From positions 62,001-126,000 of the forward strand of contig JAJQFI010000016.1 in assembly GCA_021201235.1 (NCBI GenBank): a stretch of DNA of 64,000 nucleotides, in the 5' to 3' direction. This stretch comes from Oscillospiraceae bacterium. Lineage in GTDB: Bacteria; Bacillota; Clostridia; Oscillospirales; Ruminococcaceae. A program made the translations under genes and the position numbers. Below are positions 18,212 to 25,656 of this stretch, piece by piece (the stretch's first letter is position 1; the number at the start of each line of letters is the position of its first letter). Below the pieces are notes generated by a model that worked only from the letters and a program-made list of their open reading frames with translations, was not told the origin of the DNA and made no database searches.

Positions 18212-19285
18212 ATGACAGATATAAATAAATTTCTTTCGCTTGATTCATACATAGATGTTCTTAAGAGTACTAGTGATCCCATATTTTTCTACGGAATGGG
18301 TGACGGTTGCCTCAAGCTTCTTAAGATATTTGATGAGTACGGAATTCCCTGCGCAGGTATATTTGCGAGCGACGAGTTTGTCAGGGATAAAACCTTTGAG
18401 GGGCACAAAATACACAAGCTATCGGATATTGAAGGACAAGTAGAAAAGTTTACAATAGTGCTTGCATTCGGAGCCGGTTATCAGGAGCTGAGAGATAAAA
18501 TCGACAGCATCGAAAAGAAGCATCGGCTTTTTGTTCCAGACATGCCGGTTATCGGCGACGGGCTTTTCACGAAAGAATATCTCAGAGAAAACTTTGATAA
18601 GATTTCGGCAGTATATGAGCTATTGGCTGATGAGCAATCGAGGATATGCTACGAAAAGCTGATCGAATACAAAATAACGGGGCTTCTTGAGCCTCTGAGG
18701 GCATGCGAAAGCTCACCGAAGGAAAATATACTTGGTCTCGGTAGCGACGAAATTTATGTTGATTTGGGTGCATACACGGGCGATACTGTTTTGAGCTTTT
18801 TGGAAGCTACCGGTGGGAAATATCAGGAGATATATGCCGTCGAACCGGACAAGAGAAATTTCCGGAAGCTTTTGGAGAACACCGCTTCCCTGCATGGTAT
18901 CAACCTCATAAACGCCGCAATCGGGGCTGAAGACGGAGTTACCCGTGTTCTGAAAGGCGGAGGAAGAAAAATCAGGCGAAGTGATAACGGGATAGAGATA
19001 GAAGTCAGAAGCGTTGACAGTATTCTCGGTAATTCCGGATGCTCTTATATTAAGATGGACATTGAGGGCGAGGAAAAGGCGGCACTTATAGGTGCAAAAA
19101 ACACTGTCGCTAAGTGCTCGCCGAAGCTGAATATTGCGATTTATCACAGGGTTGGAGATTTGTTTGAACTTCCGCTCATGGTTCATGAAATGAATTCTGG
19201 ATACAAGCTCTATATCCGTCACTATCCCTATTACCCTGCATGGGATACAAACCTGTTTGCTCTGAGTGAACAAATTTGTAACTGA
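18212..19285 (+). CDS. FkbM-family SAM-dependent methyltransferase with N-terminal nucleotide-fold domain
   Basis: This is a 357-residue protein; GGAG 6 nt upstream favours the ATG at 18212. The C-terminal part (about 175-357) is an FkbM-type methyltransferase: YVDLGAYTGDTVLSFL is the SAM glycine-rich loop, IYAVEPDKRNFRKL is the acidic ribose loop, and SYIKMDIEGEEKAALIGA is the characteristic FkbM motif. The N-terminal part (IFFYGMGDGCLKLLKIF, IFASDEF) resembles the Rossmann-like domain seen in sugar-modifying enzymes. FkbM relatives O-methylate sugars or peptides. No glycan or antibiotic cluster surrounds it, so the acceptor is unknown. Confidence 0.85.
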   Translation: MTDINKFLSLDSYIDVLKSTSDPIFFYGMGDGCLKLLKIFDEYGIPCAGIFASDEFVRDKTFEGHKIHKLSDIEGQVEKFTIVLAFGAGYQELRDKIDSIEKKHRLFVPDMPVIGDGLFTKEYLRENFDKISAVYELLADEQSRICYEKLIEYKITGLLEPLRACESSPKENILGLGSDEIYVDLGAYTGDTVLSFLEATGGKYQEIYAVEPDKRNFRKLLENTASLHGINLINAAIGAEDGVTRVLKGGGRKIRRSDNGIEIEVRSVDSILGNSGCSYIKMDIEGEEKAALIGAKNTVAKCSPKLNIAIYHRVGDLFELPLMVHEMNSGYKLYIRHYPYYPAWDTNLFALSEQICN

Positions 19286-19569
19286 TAGCCCGGTTTTGTA
19301 ACCGAGTTGTCACCATTTGTAATCTTCCTGTTCTTGAATCCGGCTCAAAATGTGCTAAAATAAAAGCATAGAAAAGATAAAGACAGCTTCCGAGACGTTA
19401 CGGTTCAAAACGGGTCTTTACTGAATATTTTGTAAAGATGAAGCGTAAACGGTCCGATCTATATTATAAACTTTGCAGTTCCATCTTTTTCCTCCATCCA
19501 AAATATAGATAAGCAACAAAGGGATACCTACTTAAGTCGGGCATCCCTTTGGCTTATTATATCAAGTTG
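19286..19569. other. Non-coding interval between FkbM gene and thiN
   Basis: This AT-rich 284-bp stretch has no convincing open frame. It contains a weak hairpin (AAAGGGAT/ATCCCTTT, 19518-19550) lying 20 bp beyond the thiN stop on the minus strand, without a strong T run. It may be an inefficient terminator for the converging genes. Confidence 0.5.
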
Positions 19570-20202
19570 TCAGTAGGCTATAAATTTTTCAGCCGCTTTT
19601 CCGTGGTCGGCCCACATCACAAGCAGGGTTCCATCGCCAACCGTTACAGTCACAGGCTTTCCGACGGAATGATTGCTGACACCTATTGGGAAGCTCGATG
19701 AGATTTCACCGTTCTGCATTTCATAGAAGCCGCCGGTTATCGACACTCCGTGAGAAGTCCCGCTCAGTGAGAATACCGAAAAAATTCCGGTTGGCTCGAT
19801 TGTCAGGTTGCCATGAATCACGGTCATGACCATTTCGGGACTGTAGAGATATCCCCTTCCGCCATGCTCGGCGATATACGAAAGCGTCTGGATGTTGGCA
19901 ATCGTGTGATCTATCCGCCCTCCGGTTCCGCCGTAGATATGTATTTCACCGAAACCGTGCTCGAGGCAATACCTGACAGCAAATACCGAATCCGTATCAT
20001 CCTTTTCTACGGGGAGCTTTATAACATCGCCGGTAACAGGCTCATCCGAAGAATCAAAATCACCGATAATCAGGTCAGGTTTGATACCGAGGCTGTCAAG
20101 ATATCTCATCCCACCGTCGGCGGCGATTACAAAGTCGCCGCCTTCAGGGACAGCCCGAAGCGGCACCGTCTCACCGGCACCGAATATAAACGCCCGGGAC
20201 AT
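19570..20202 (-). CDS. thiN: Thiamine pyrophosphokinase
   Basis: This ~210-residue ThiN-type kinase converts thiamine to TPP with ATP. Motifs: VIAADGGMRYLDSLGIKPDLIIGDFDS, then EKDDTDSVFAVRYCLEHGFGEIHIYGGTGGRIDHTIANIQ split by the usual loop, with Asp residues for Mg-ATP. The start ATG at 20202 lies 4 bp beyond the thiT stop and has AAAAGG 9 nt upstream; the longer frame to 20259 overlaps thiT. It forms a thiT-thiN operon under TPP riboswitch control, coupling import to activation. Confidence 0.95.
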   Translation of the reverse strand: MSRAFIFGAGETVPLRAVPEGGDFVIAADGGMRYLDSLGIKPDLIIGDFDSSDEPVTGDVIKLPVEKDDTDSVFAVRYCLEHGFGEIHIYGGTGGRIDHTIANIQTLSYIAEHGGRGYLYSPEMVMTVIHGNLTIEPTGIFSVFSLSGTSHGVSITGGFYEMQNGEISSSFPIGVSNHSVGKPVTVTVGDGTLLVMWADHGKAAEKFIAY

Positions 20203-20206
20203 GTAA

Positions 20207-20773
20207 TTATGCCTTTTCAACTCTGAAGAGTCTCGGAGCAAATTTCCTGAGAAGAACAAGAACTACAACACAGATGATGATGTCGGGAAGCATGTATGCG
20301 CCGTTATAGAGGAAGCTGTAGACAACTGCGCCCATTCCGTCGGGAGCATAACCGCCCCAGATGAGAACGCCGGAAAGGAAGCTACAGATAAATCTGAATA
20401 CTCCGACAACTGCGGTTCCAACTCCAACGCCGACGAGCTGGTTCTTGAAAGGCTTGGCAAATACGAGAGCAAGTCCGAGGACGGTGAATGCTACGAGGTA
20501 GTCAAGAAGGATGCAACCAATCTGGCTCAGAAGAGTTGTGCAGTAAAGGACGTTTTTGAAGCCGATAATCATCTGCAGAAGCCCATGAACAAGACCGGTG
20601 AAGCAACCCCACTTGGGACCGTTTCTTAAGCCCATAAGGATAAGCGGAATCATCTCAAACGTGATTGAGCCGCCATAGGGAAGATTGAAGAGCTTCAGGT
20701 AGGAGAGGATGGTAGCAAGAGCTATCATAAGCGCTCCTTCGACTAAGATTCTTGTTTTCTGTGAGGATTTCAT
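20207..20773 (-). CDS. thiT: Thiamine ECF transporter S component ThiT
   Basis: This 188-residue six-span membrane protein binds thiamine for the ECF transporter. It has the docking helix TRILVEGALMIALATILSYLKL and the diagnostic YGGSITFEMIPLILMGLRNGPKWG. The start at 20773 has AAAGGG upstream; the frame to 20857 extends into the riboswitch terminator and is rejected. TPP riboswitch upstream and thiN downstream both support the thiamine assignment. Confidence 0.95.
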   Translation of the reverse strand: MKSSQKTRILVEGALMIALATILSYLKLFNLPYGGSITFEMIPLILMGLRNGPKWGCFTGLVHGLLQMIIGFKNVLYCTTLLSQIGCILLDYLVAFTVLGLALVFAKPFKNQLVGVGVGTAVVGVFRFICSFLSGVLIWGGYAPDGMGAVVYSFLYNGAYMLPDIIICVVVLVLLRKFAPRLFRVEKA

Positions 20774-20831
20774 TATAATAATCCCTTTCTTTGTGTTATT
20801 TAAAACATCGCCCGGTTGAGAAGATTCCAAC

Positions 20832-20855
20832 AAAAAAGCCCCGTAATGACGGGGC
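20832..20855 (-). terminator. Expression-platform terminator of the TPP riboswitch
   Basis: Minus strand: GCCCCGT-loop-ACGGGGC followed by TTTTTT, located between the riboswitch and thiT, consistent with TPP-induced premature termination. Confidence 0.9.
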
Positions 20856-20897
20856 AATCAAAGCACAGTGTTCTGAATGCAATGAACATTCAAAAGC

Positions 20898-20990
20898 TAT
20901 ACGCCCTACGTCGGCATTATCCGAATCAGGTTATGGGTCGGAGCGAAACGCGCTCCCTCTCAGCCTGCCCTTGCAAGCTCCCCTGTTTTA
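20898..20990 (-). ncRNA. TPP (THI element) riboswitch
   Basis: The minus strand reads GGGGAGC, then GGCUGAGAGGG, GACCCAUAACCUGAU and CGGAUAAUGCCGACGUAGGG, which are the conserved P1/P2/P4 elements of the TPP aptamer. It precedes a terminator and thiT-thiN. Ligand-bound RNA would terminate transcription. Confidence 0.97.
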
Positions 20991-20998
20991 TTGATACG

Positions 20999-21027
20999 AT
21001 ATTAACACATTGCGAAGCGTTTGTCAA
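20999..21027 (-). promoter_or_regulatory. Sigma-A promoter of the thiT riboswitch leader
   Basis: Minus strand: TTGACA (21022-21027), 17-bp spacer, TAATAT (20999-21004). Confidence 0.8.
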
Positions 21028-21073
21028 GAGGCTATTTTCGTAATTTGCGTATTTCAGCCACGAAGTGTTTTGC

Positions 21074-21102
21074 TTGACATAAGTCCCTCTTTCGACTATA
21101 AT
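21074..21102 (+). promoter_or_regulatory. Consensus sigma-A promoter of the double-cubane-like operon
   Basis: TTGACA (21074-21079), 17-bp spacer, TATAAT (21097-21102): both hexamers are perfect. It drives the operon starting at 21154. Confidence 0.88.
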
Positions 21103-21153
21103 AGATGTAATCAACACAACGGTTTTACGACAACGAATTGAAGGCAAATATAA

Positions 21154-22125
21154 ATGAATCTTGACTTTATGAAGGAATTTCACGAATACGCCGGTGTCAA
21201 GACCATCGGAATTCCGAGAGCCCTGCATTACTACAGGTACGGCAGGCTTTGGATAGAATTTTTCCGTGGTCTGGGAATCGAGTGCGTAGTGAGTGAACCA
21301 ACAACAAAAGAAATTCTGACCAACGGAATCAACCGCTCAATCGACGAGGCTTGCTATTCTCTGAAGGTATATCTCGGGCATGTCGACAGTCTTATCGGGA
21401 GGTGCGATGCCGTGTTCGTCCCGAGAATTGCCGGATTTAGGCTGAGAGAAAAGTTCTGCACCCGGTTTGAGTCGCTTTATGATGTTGTTTCAACGATTTT
21501 CGCCGACAAGGGTATACAGGTTGTCACCCTGTCGCACGACTGGAAATCGGAAAACGAAATCGAAGACGACTATATCGAGCTCGGAATAAAGCTCGGCAAA
21601 TCAAAGAAAGAAGCGAAGAAAGCTTATTCTCAGGCGGTCAAAGCTTCTCAGCAGGCTTCTCAGGCGGAAGCAAAGGAACAGCGGCGTCTTGCGGTATCGG
21701 ACGACGGATTCAAGCTTCTGATTGCGGCTCACCCCTATATAGCACATGACCCGTATATCGGCGGTCAAGTTGAAAGCTATCTTAACGAGCTCGGCTGTAA
21801 GGTATTATATGTCGACAGAGCGAATACCCGTGCGGCTGTCAAAAGAAGTCAGGCTATGGTTCACACACTACCGTGGATTGAAAGCCGTGAAATCTTAGGC
21901 ACGATTGATTTGTACAAGAACAAGCTTGACGGAATTATTCTTATGAGCGCTTACCCGTGCTGTACCGACTCAATGACCAATGAGTACATACTCAGAACGG
22001 TCAAGGATATTCCCATCTTGCAGGTAACAATGGATGTTCAGGACGGCACTGCGGGTCTTGAGACAAGGCTTGAGAGCTTCGTGGACATAATCAGATTCAG
22101 AGAAAACGGCGGCTATGGCAAATAA
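21154..22125 (+). CDS. DUF2229 / acyl-CoA dehydratase activase-related protein (half A)
   Basis: This 323-residue protein belongs to the DUF2229 / 2-hydroxyglutaryl-CoA dehydratase-like group that in many Firmicutes is part of one very long activase polypeptide. Visible features are TIGIPRALHYYRYGRLWIEF, DEACYSLKVYLGHVDSL, YPCCTDSMTNEY, and the tail IPILQ...DVQ...GLETRLESF. A charged Lys/Ala/Gln helix (about 145-180) interrupts it. The Cys residues are candidates for Fe-S ligation. It overlaps the next gene by 11 bp. Several tail motifs recur in the following protein, suggesting homologous halves of a heterodimer. The substrate is unknown. Confidence 0.85.
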   Translation: MNLDFMKEFHEYAGVKTIGIPRALHYYRYGRLWIEFFRGLGIECVVSEPTTKEILTNGINRSIDEACYSLKVYLGHVDSLIGRCDAVFVPRIAGFRLREKFCTRFESLYDVVSTIFADKGIQVVTLSHDWKSENEIEDDYIELGIKLGKSKKEAKKAYSQAVKASQQASQAEAKEQRRLAVSDDGFKLLIAAHPYIAHDPYIGGQVESYLNELGCKVLYVDRANTRAAVKRSQAMVHTLPWIESREILGTIDLYKNKLDGIILMSAYPCCTDSMTNEYILRTVKDIPILQVTMDVQDGTAGLETRLESFVDIIRFRENGGYGK

Positions 22126-23233
22126 AAACAATAAAAACCAAAAGAATAATACAAGTATCAGCGGCAATACAAGAAAAGTGGCGTTTCCGACATTCGGCAA
22201 CTATAACCTGCCATTTAAGTACTTTATCGAACAGGCTATAGGTGCGGAATGCGTTCTGCCTGCCGCGCACATAAAAAAGACCGTTCACTTCGGTGAGCTT
22301 AACAGTCCCGACTTTGTCTGCACTCCTTTCAAGCATACTCTCGGAAGTATGATTGAGCTTCTGGAGCTCGGTGCGGATACCCTCGTCATGAGCGGCGGAC
22401 CTTGCAGGCTCGGCTTTTACGGAGAGCTTCAGAAGAAAATTTTAGAGGATATGGGCTATGAGTTCACGATGATCGACCTCGAATGGTACAAGGACTCAAA
22501 AAGAAGTGAATGGCTTAAGGTCATAAAATCAGTGAATCCCGACGTGAAGGTCCCTCAGCTTCTGCTTGAAGCAACAAACACCGTGAAGATGATAAAGTAC
22601 ATCGACGAAATCGAAGAGCTTTATCATGCAAACATGGGCTTTGAAACGAATGAAGGCGCATACGATAAAATTTATCGTGATTTTCTCTTCGATATGAGAA
22701 TGGCGGCTTCGGGAAACGACATCAAGAATGCCTACCGAAAAGCCAAGATGGCTATCGACGACGAGCCTCTAAACAAGCCGGATATGCCGCTGAGAGTAGG
22801 TATTGTCGGCGAGTATTACACCATCATGGATAAGTTCTCGAATCTTGATGTTGAGAATAAGCTCTGCCGGATGGGAATTGAAGTCCACAGACTGATGAAT
22901 TTCTCCAACTACAACCTCGGCGGAAGTGAGCAAAAGATGTTTCCTGCGGCGAAGAACTACATGAAGTTTCAGATGGGTCCGACAAGCGCGACCACCGTTG
23001 CCGCCGCCGAAAAGTACGCAAAACAGGGCTTTGACGGCTTGGTTCACGTCAAGTGCTTCGGATGCACTCCGGAGGTTGACGTTATGCCTCTTTTGCAGAA
23101 GCTCTCGCAGGACTATCACATCCCGGTTTTGTATCTGAGCTACGACACCCAGACCTCGGACACGGGTCTCGACACCCGTCTTGAGGCATTTTATGATATG
23201 ATTTCACTTAAGAAGAAGGTACTGAAAAATTGA
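22115..23233 (+). CDS. 2-hydroxyacyl-CoA dehydratase / double-cubane-like protein (half B)
   Basis: This 372-residue protein is related to the HgdB/DUF2229 group. Candidate cluster cysteines are in FVCTPFKHTLGSM, SGGPCRLGFYGE and KCFGCTPEVDVMP, patterns known from double-cubane cluster proteins and acyl-CoA dehydratase activases. A Lys/Asn-rich N-terminal stretch of about 20 residues precedes the domain. The C terminus (IPVLYLSYDTQ...GLDTRLEAFYDMI) closely parallels that of the preceding gene. Such proteins reduce recalcitrant small substrates using electrons delivered by an ATP-dependent activator, which is encoded next. The exact substrate is not deducible. Confidence 0.83.
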   Translation: MANKNNKNQKNNTSISGNTRKVAFPTFGNYNLPFKYFIEQAIGAECVLPAAHIKKTVHFGELNSPDFVCTPFKHTLGSMIELLELGADTLVMSGGPCRLGFYGELQKKILEDMGYEFTMIDLEWYKDSKRSEWLKVIKSVNPDVKVPQLLLEATNTVKMIKYIDEIEELYHANMGFETNEGAYDKIYRDFLFDMRMAASGNDIKNAYRKAKMAIDDEPLNKPDMPLRVGIVGEYYTIMDKFSNLDVENKLCRMGIEVHRLMNFSNYNLGGSEQKMFPAAKNYMKFQMGPTSATTVAAAEKYAKQGFDGLVHVKCFGCTPEVDVMPLLQKLSQDYHIPVLYLSYDTQTSDTGLDTRLEAFYDMISLKKKVLKN

Positions 23234-24198
23234 GTAAAGCTAAAGCATACATAGGAATCGACATCGGTTCCATATCAACAAAAGGCGTAATCATAGACGA
23301 ATCGAAAAACATAATCGCATCGTCCTACTTATGGACGGAAGGAAACCCGGTCGGAGCGGTAAGAAAGCTCCTGGGAGTTCTTGAAGAGCAGTTCGACGAC
23401 GAGAAGTACACGATAGTATCGTCCGGCACAACAGGAAGCGCAAGAAGGCTTATCGGCGCAATAATAGGCGCCGGAGTCGTCAAGAACGAGATTACAGCTC
23501 ACGCCGTAGGCACCACGACCATCCACCCTGATGTAAGAACGATATTCGAAATCGGCGGTCAGGATTCAAAGATAATCCTCGTCGAGAACGGCATCGCCGT
23601 CGACTATGCGATGAATACCCTCTGTGCCGCAGGAACCGGAGCTTTCCTCTCGAGTCAAGCGCACAGACTGGGAGTCGAGGTTGAAGAGTTCAGCGAGATT
23701 GCTCTTAAATCCAAGCACCCGACCCCTATCGCCGCAAGATGCACGGTATTTGCTGAGTCAGACCTTGTACACAAGATTCAGATGGGTCACTCGAGAGAGG
23801 ACATTATCGCCGGTCTTTGCCGTGCGGTAGCTTCGAACTATCTCAACAACGTTGCAAAGGGCAAGAAGATTATCTCCCCCATCGTCTTCCAGGGCGGCGT
23901 CAGCAAGAATCAGGGCGTTGTCAAGGCGTTTTCGGACGAGCTCGGAGTGCCGGTTACGGTTGATGAAAACGGTCACCTTATGGGCGCATACGGTTCGGCA
24001 ATCCTTGCGATGGAATCAAGAAAAGAAGCGCCGTTTTCGTTCGATGTCGGCGAGATGGACTTCGTCACAAAGGAAGTCACCTGCGGAAAGTGCTCGAACC
24101 ACTGCGAGATTATCTGTGTTTCAAGAGACGGTGTTCTTATCGACTCATGGGGCAACAGATGCAAAAAGGGCGAAATCAAGGCTCACGCAAAGAAATAA
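23230..24198 (+). CDS. ATP-dependent reductive activator (BcrAD/BadFG/HgdC family)
   Basis: This 322-residue ASKHA ATPase uses a [4Fe-4S] cluster and ATP to push low-potential electrons into the partner. Motifs: YIGIDIGSISTKGVI, the bridging-cluster Cys in NTLCAAGTGAFL and ARCTVFAESD, IFEIGGQDSK, and VFQGGVSKNQGV. The C-terminal ~40 residues add CGKCSNHC and a final Cys (DSWGNRCKKGE), possibly a second metal site, as seen in longer activases. It begins with TTG at 23230 overlapping the upstream TGA, indicating coupling. It completes a three-gene redox unit. Confidence 0.9.
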   Translation: MSKAKAYIGIDIGSISTKGVIIDESKNIIASSYLWTEGNPVGAVRKLLGVLEEQFDDEKYTIVSSGTTGSARRLIGAIIGAGVVKNEITAHAVGTTTIHPDVRTIFEIGGQDSKIILVENGIAVDYAMNTLCAAGTGAFLSSQAHRLGVEVEEFSEIALKSKHPTPIAARCTVFAESDLVHKIQMGHSREDIIAGLCRAVASNYLNNVAKGKKIISPIVFQGGVSKNQGVVKAFSDELGVPVTVDENGHLMGAYGSAILAMESRKEAPFSFDVGEMDFVTKEVTCGKCSNHCEIICVSRDGVLIDSWGNRCKKGEIKAHAKK

Positions 24199-24242
24199 AT
24201 AAGACAAATCAGCAATATTCCGGGAGAGGAGTGTTTCCTAAA

Positions 24243-25619
24243 ATGAAAAAGAAGCTCTCAATAATCATCTGCGCCGTGTTTACATTCGTAATGCTCACTT
24301 GTAGCGCAACCGCTGTGACTTTCACGCCCGACTTTGAGGTTTACTCAGAGGCGGCATATCTTGTAAGCCTCGACACAGGCGACGTTGTCTATTCGAAGAA
24401 CGCAGACGAACAACTTGTTCCGGCGTCACTGACGAAGATTATGACAGCGGTTATACTTTTAGAGCAATTTCAGGATGACATCTCCGCTCTCTCGACTACA
24501 TATGTCTGCGGAACCTCGGAATGCTTTGATGAGCTTTACATGACCGGTTGTTCAACGGCGGATATACAGATTGGCGAGATGGTCTCCTATAAGGATTTGC
24601 TCTATGCACTGATGCTCCGCTCGGCATGTGAGGCGGCGAATATCATCGCCTATAACATCGGCGGAAGCCTTGAGGACTTCGTCGAGATGATGAACGACAA
24701 GGCTGAGGAGCTCGGGTGCGAAAACACTCACTTTACAAACGCTCACGGACTCTTCATCGACGACCATTACACGACGGCTCACGACATGGCTATCATTACT
24801 CAGTATGCGATGAGCCTGCCTATGTTTACCGAGATAGCCTGCACCGAAAGCTACACCATGGAAGCGACGGCTTATCACACCTCAGAAAGAACCATCACCC
24901 ACACCAACTACATGATGTCAAAGACCAACGGTGGCGACTACTACTATGAGTATGTTAAAGGAATCAAGACAGGTACCCTCGACGAAGCGGGAAGATGCCT
25001 CGTGTCACTCGCCTATAAGGACGGCTACAGCTATCTTCTGGTCACGCTGGGCGCTCCCCAATACGACGACAATGGAAACACAGTTTATTATAACTTCATC
25101 GACCACAAGAACATCTATGAATGGGCGTTCGACAATCTTGTCTACACGGAAATACTCACGGGAACCGAGGAGAAAGCCGAGGTTGCGGTTGAATACGGCG
25201 ACGGACAGGACTATGTCATAGTCGTTCCGGCTGAATCGTTCTCGATGATGTGGAATTCGAACATATCGACAAGCTCGATTCACGAGGTTATTACTCTGAG
25301 CACCGATGTGGTTGCCCCGGTAAGTGCCGGGGATGTATTGGGAACGCTTGAGCTTCAATACGGCGGTGAAACGCTTGCGGTAATCGACCTCGTTTCGGAA
25401 ACTGACCTCGGTCGTTCGGAAAGTGCCGAGACGCTCGCAATCATGCAGAGCTTCATCGGCTCCGACCAATTCTATAAAGCGGCAATGTACAGCGCAATAT
25501 TTTTTCTTGCGTATACTATACTGATTATCGTCCTCAAGATAGTCGTACACAGAGTGAACAAGAAGCGTGTAAAAGTGTACGCGACGCCGAAAAGGCAATC
25601 ATCACGAAAGAAATGGTAA
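24243..25619 (+). CDS. D-alanyl-D-alanine carboxypeptidase (PBP5/DacF type)
   Basis: This 458-residue protein has a signal peptide (MKKKLSIIICAVFTFVMLTC...) and a C-terminal membrane anchor (about 415-440) followed by a basic tail. The SxxK motif is PASLTKIMTA and the KTG motif is IKTGTLDEAGR. In the middle motif, SXN is replaced by Ser-Ala-Cys in LRSACEAANI. It trims pentapeptide side chains of peptidoglycan. Orientation of the C-terminal anchor is atypical in having a full transmembrane helix, not an amphipathic one. It lies 44 bp behind the activator gene, so it may be co-transcribed, though the functional link is unclear. Confidence 0.88.
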   Translation: MKKKLSIIICAVFTFVMLTCSATAVTFTPDFEVYSEAAYLVSLDTGDVVYSKNADEQLVPASLTKIMTAVILLEQFQDDISALSTTYVCGTSECFDELYMTGCSTADIQIGEMVSYKDLLYALMLRSACEAANIIAYNIGGSLEDFVEMMNDKAEELGCENTHFTNAHGLFIDDHYTTAHDMAIITQYAMSLPMFTEIACTESYTMEATAYHTSERTITHTNYMMSKTNGGDYYYEYVKGIKTGTLDEAGRCLVSLAYKDGYSYLLVTLGAPQYDDNGNTVYYNFIDHKNIYEWAFDNLVYTEILTGTEEKAEVAVEYGDGQDYVIVVPAESFSMMWNSNISTSSIHEVITLSTDVVAPVSAGDVLGTLELQYGGETLAVIDLVSETDLGRSESAETLAIMQSFIGSDQFYKAAMYSAIFFLAYTILIIVLKIVVHRVNKKRVKVYATPKRQSSRKKW

Positions 25620-25623
25620 TCAC

Positions 25624-25656
25624 AAAATCGGCTGAGAAAACTCAGCCGATTTTTTA
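25624..25656. terminator. Bidirectional terminator
   Basis: A perfect 11-bp stem AATCGGCTGAG/CTCAGCCGATT with an AAAA loop is flanked by T runs on both strands, between the convergent carboxypeptidase and GH94 genes. Confidence 0.9.
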
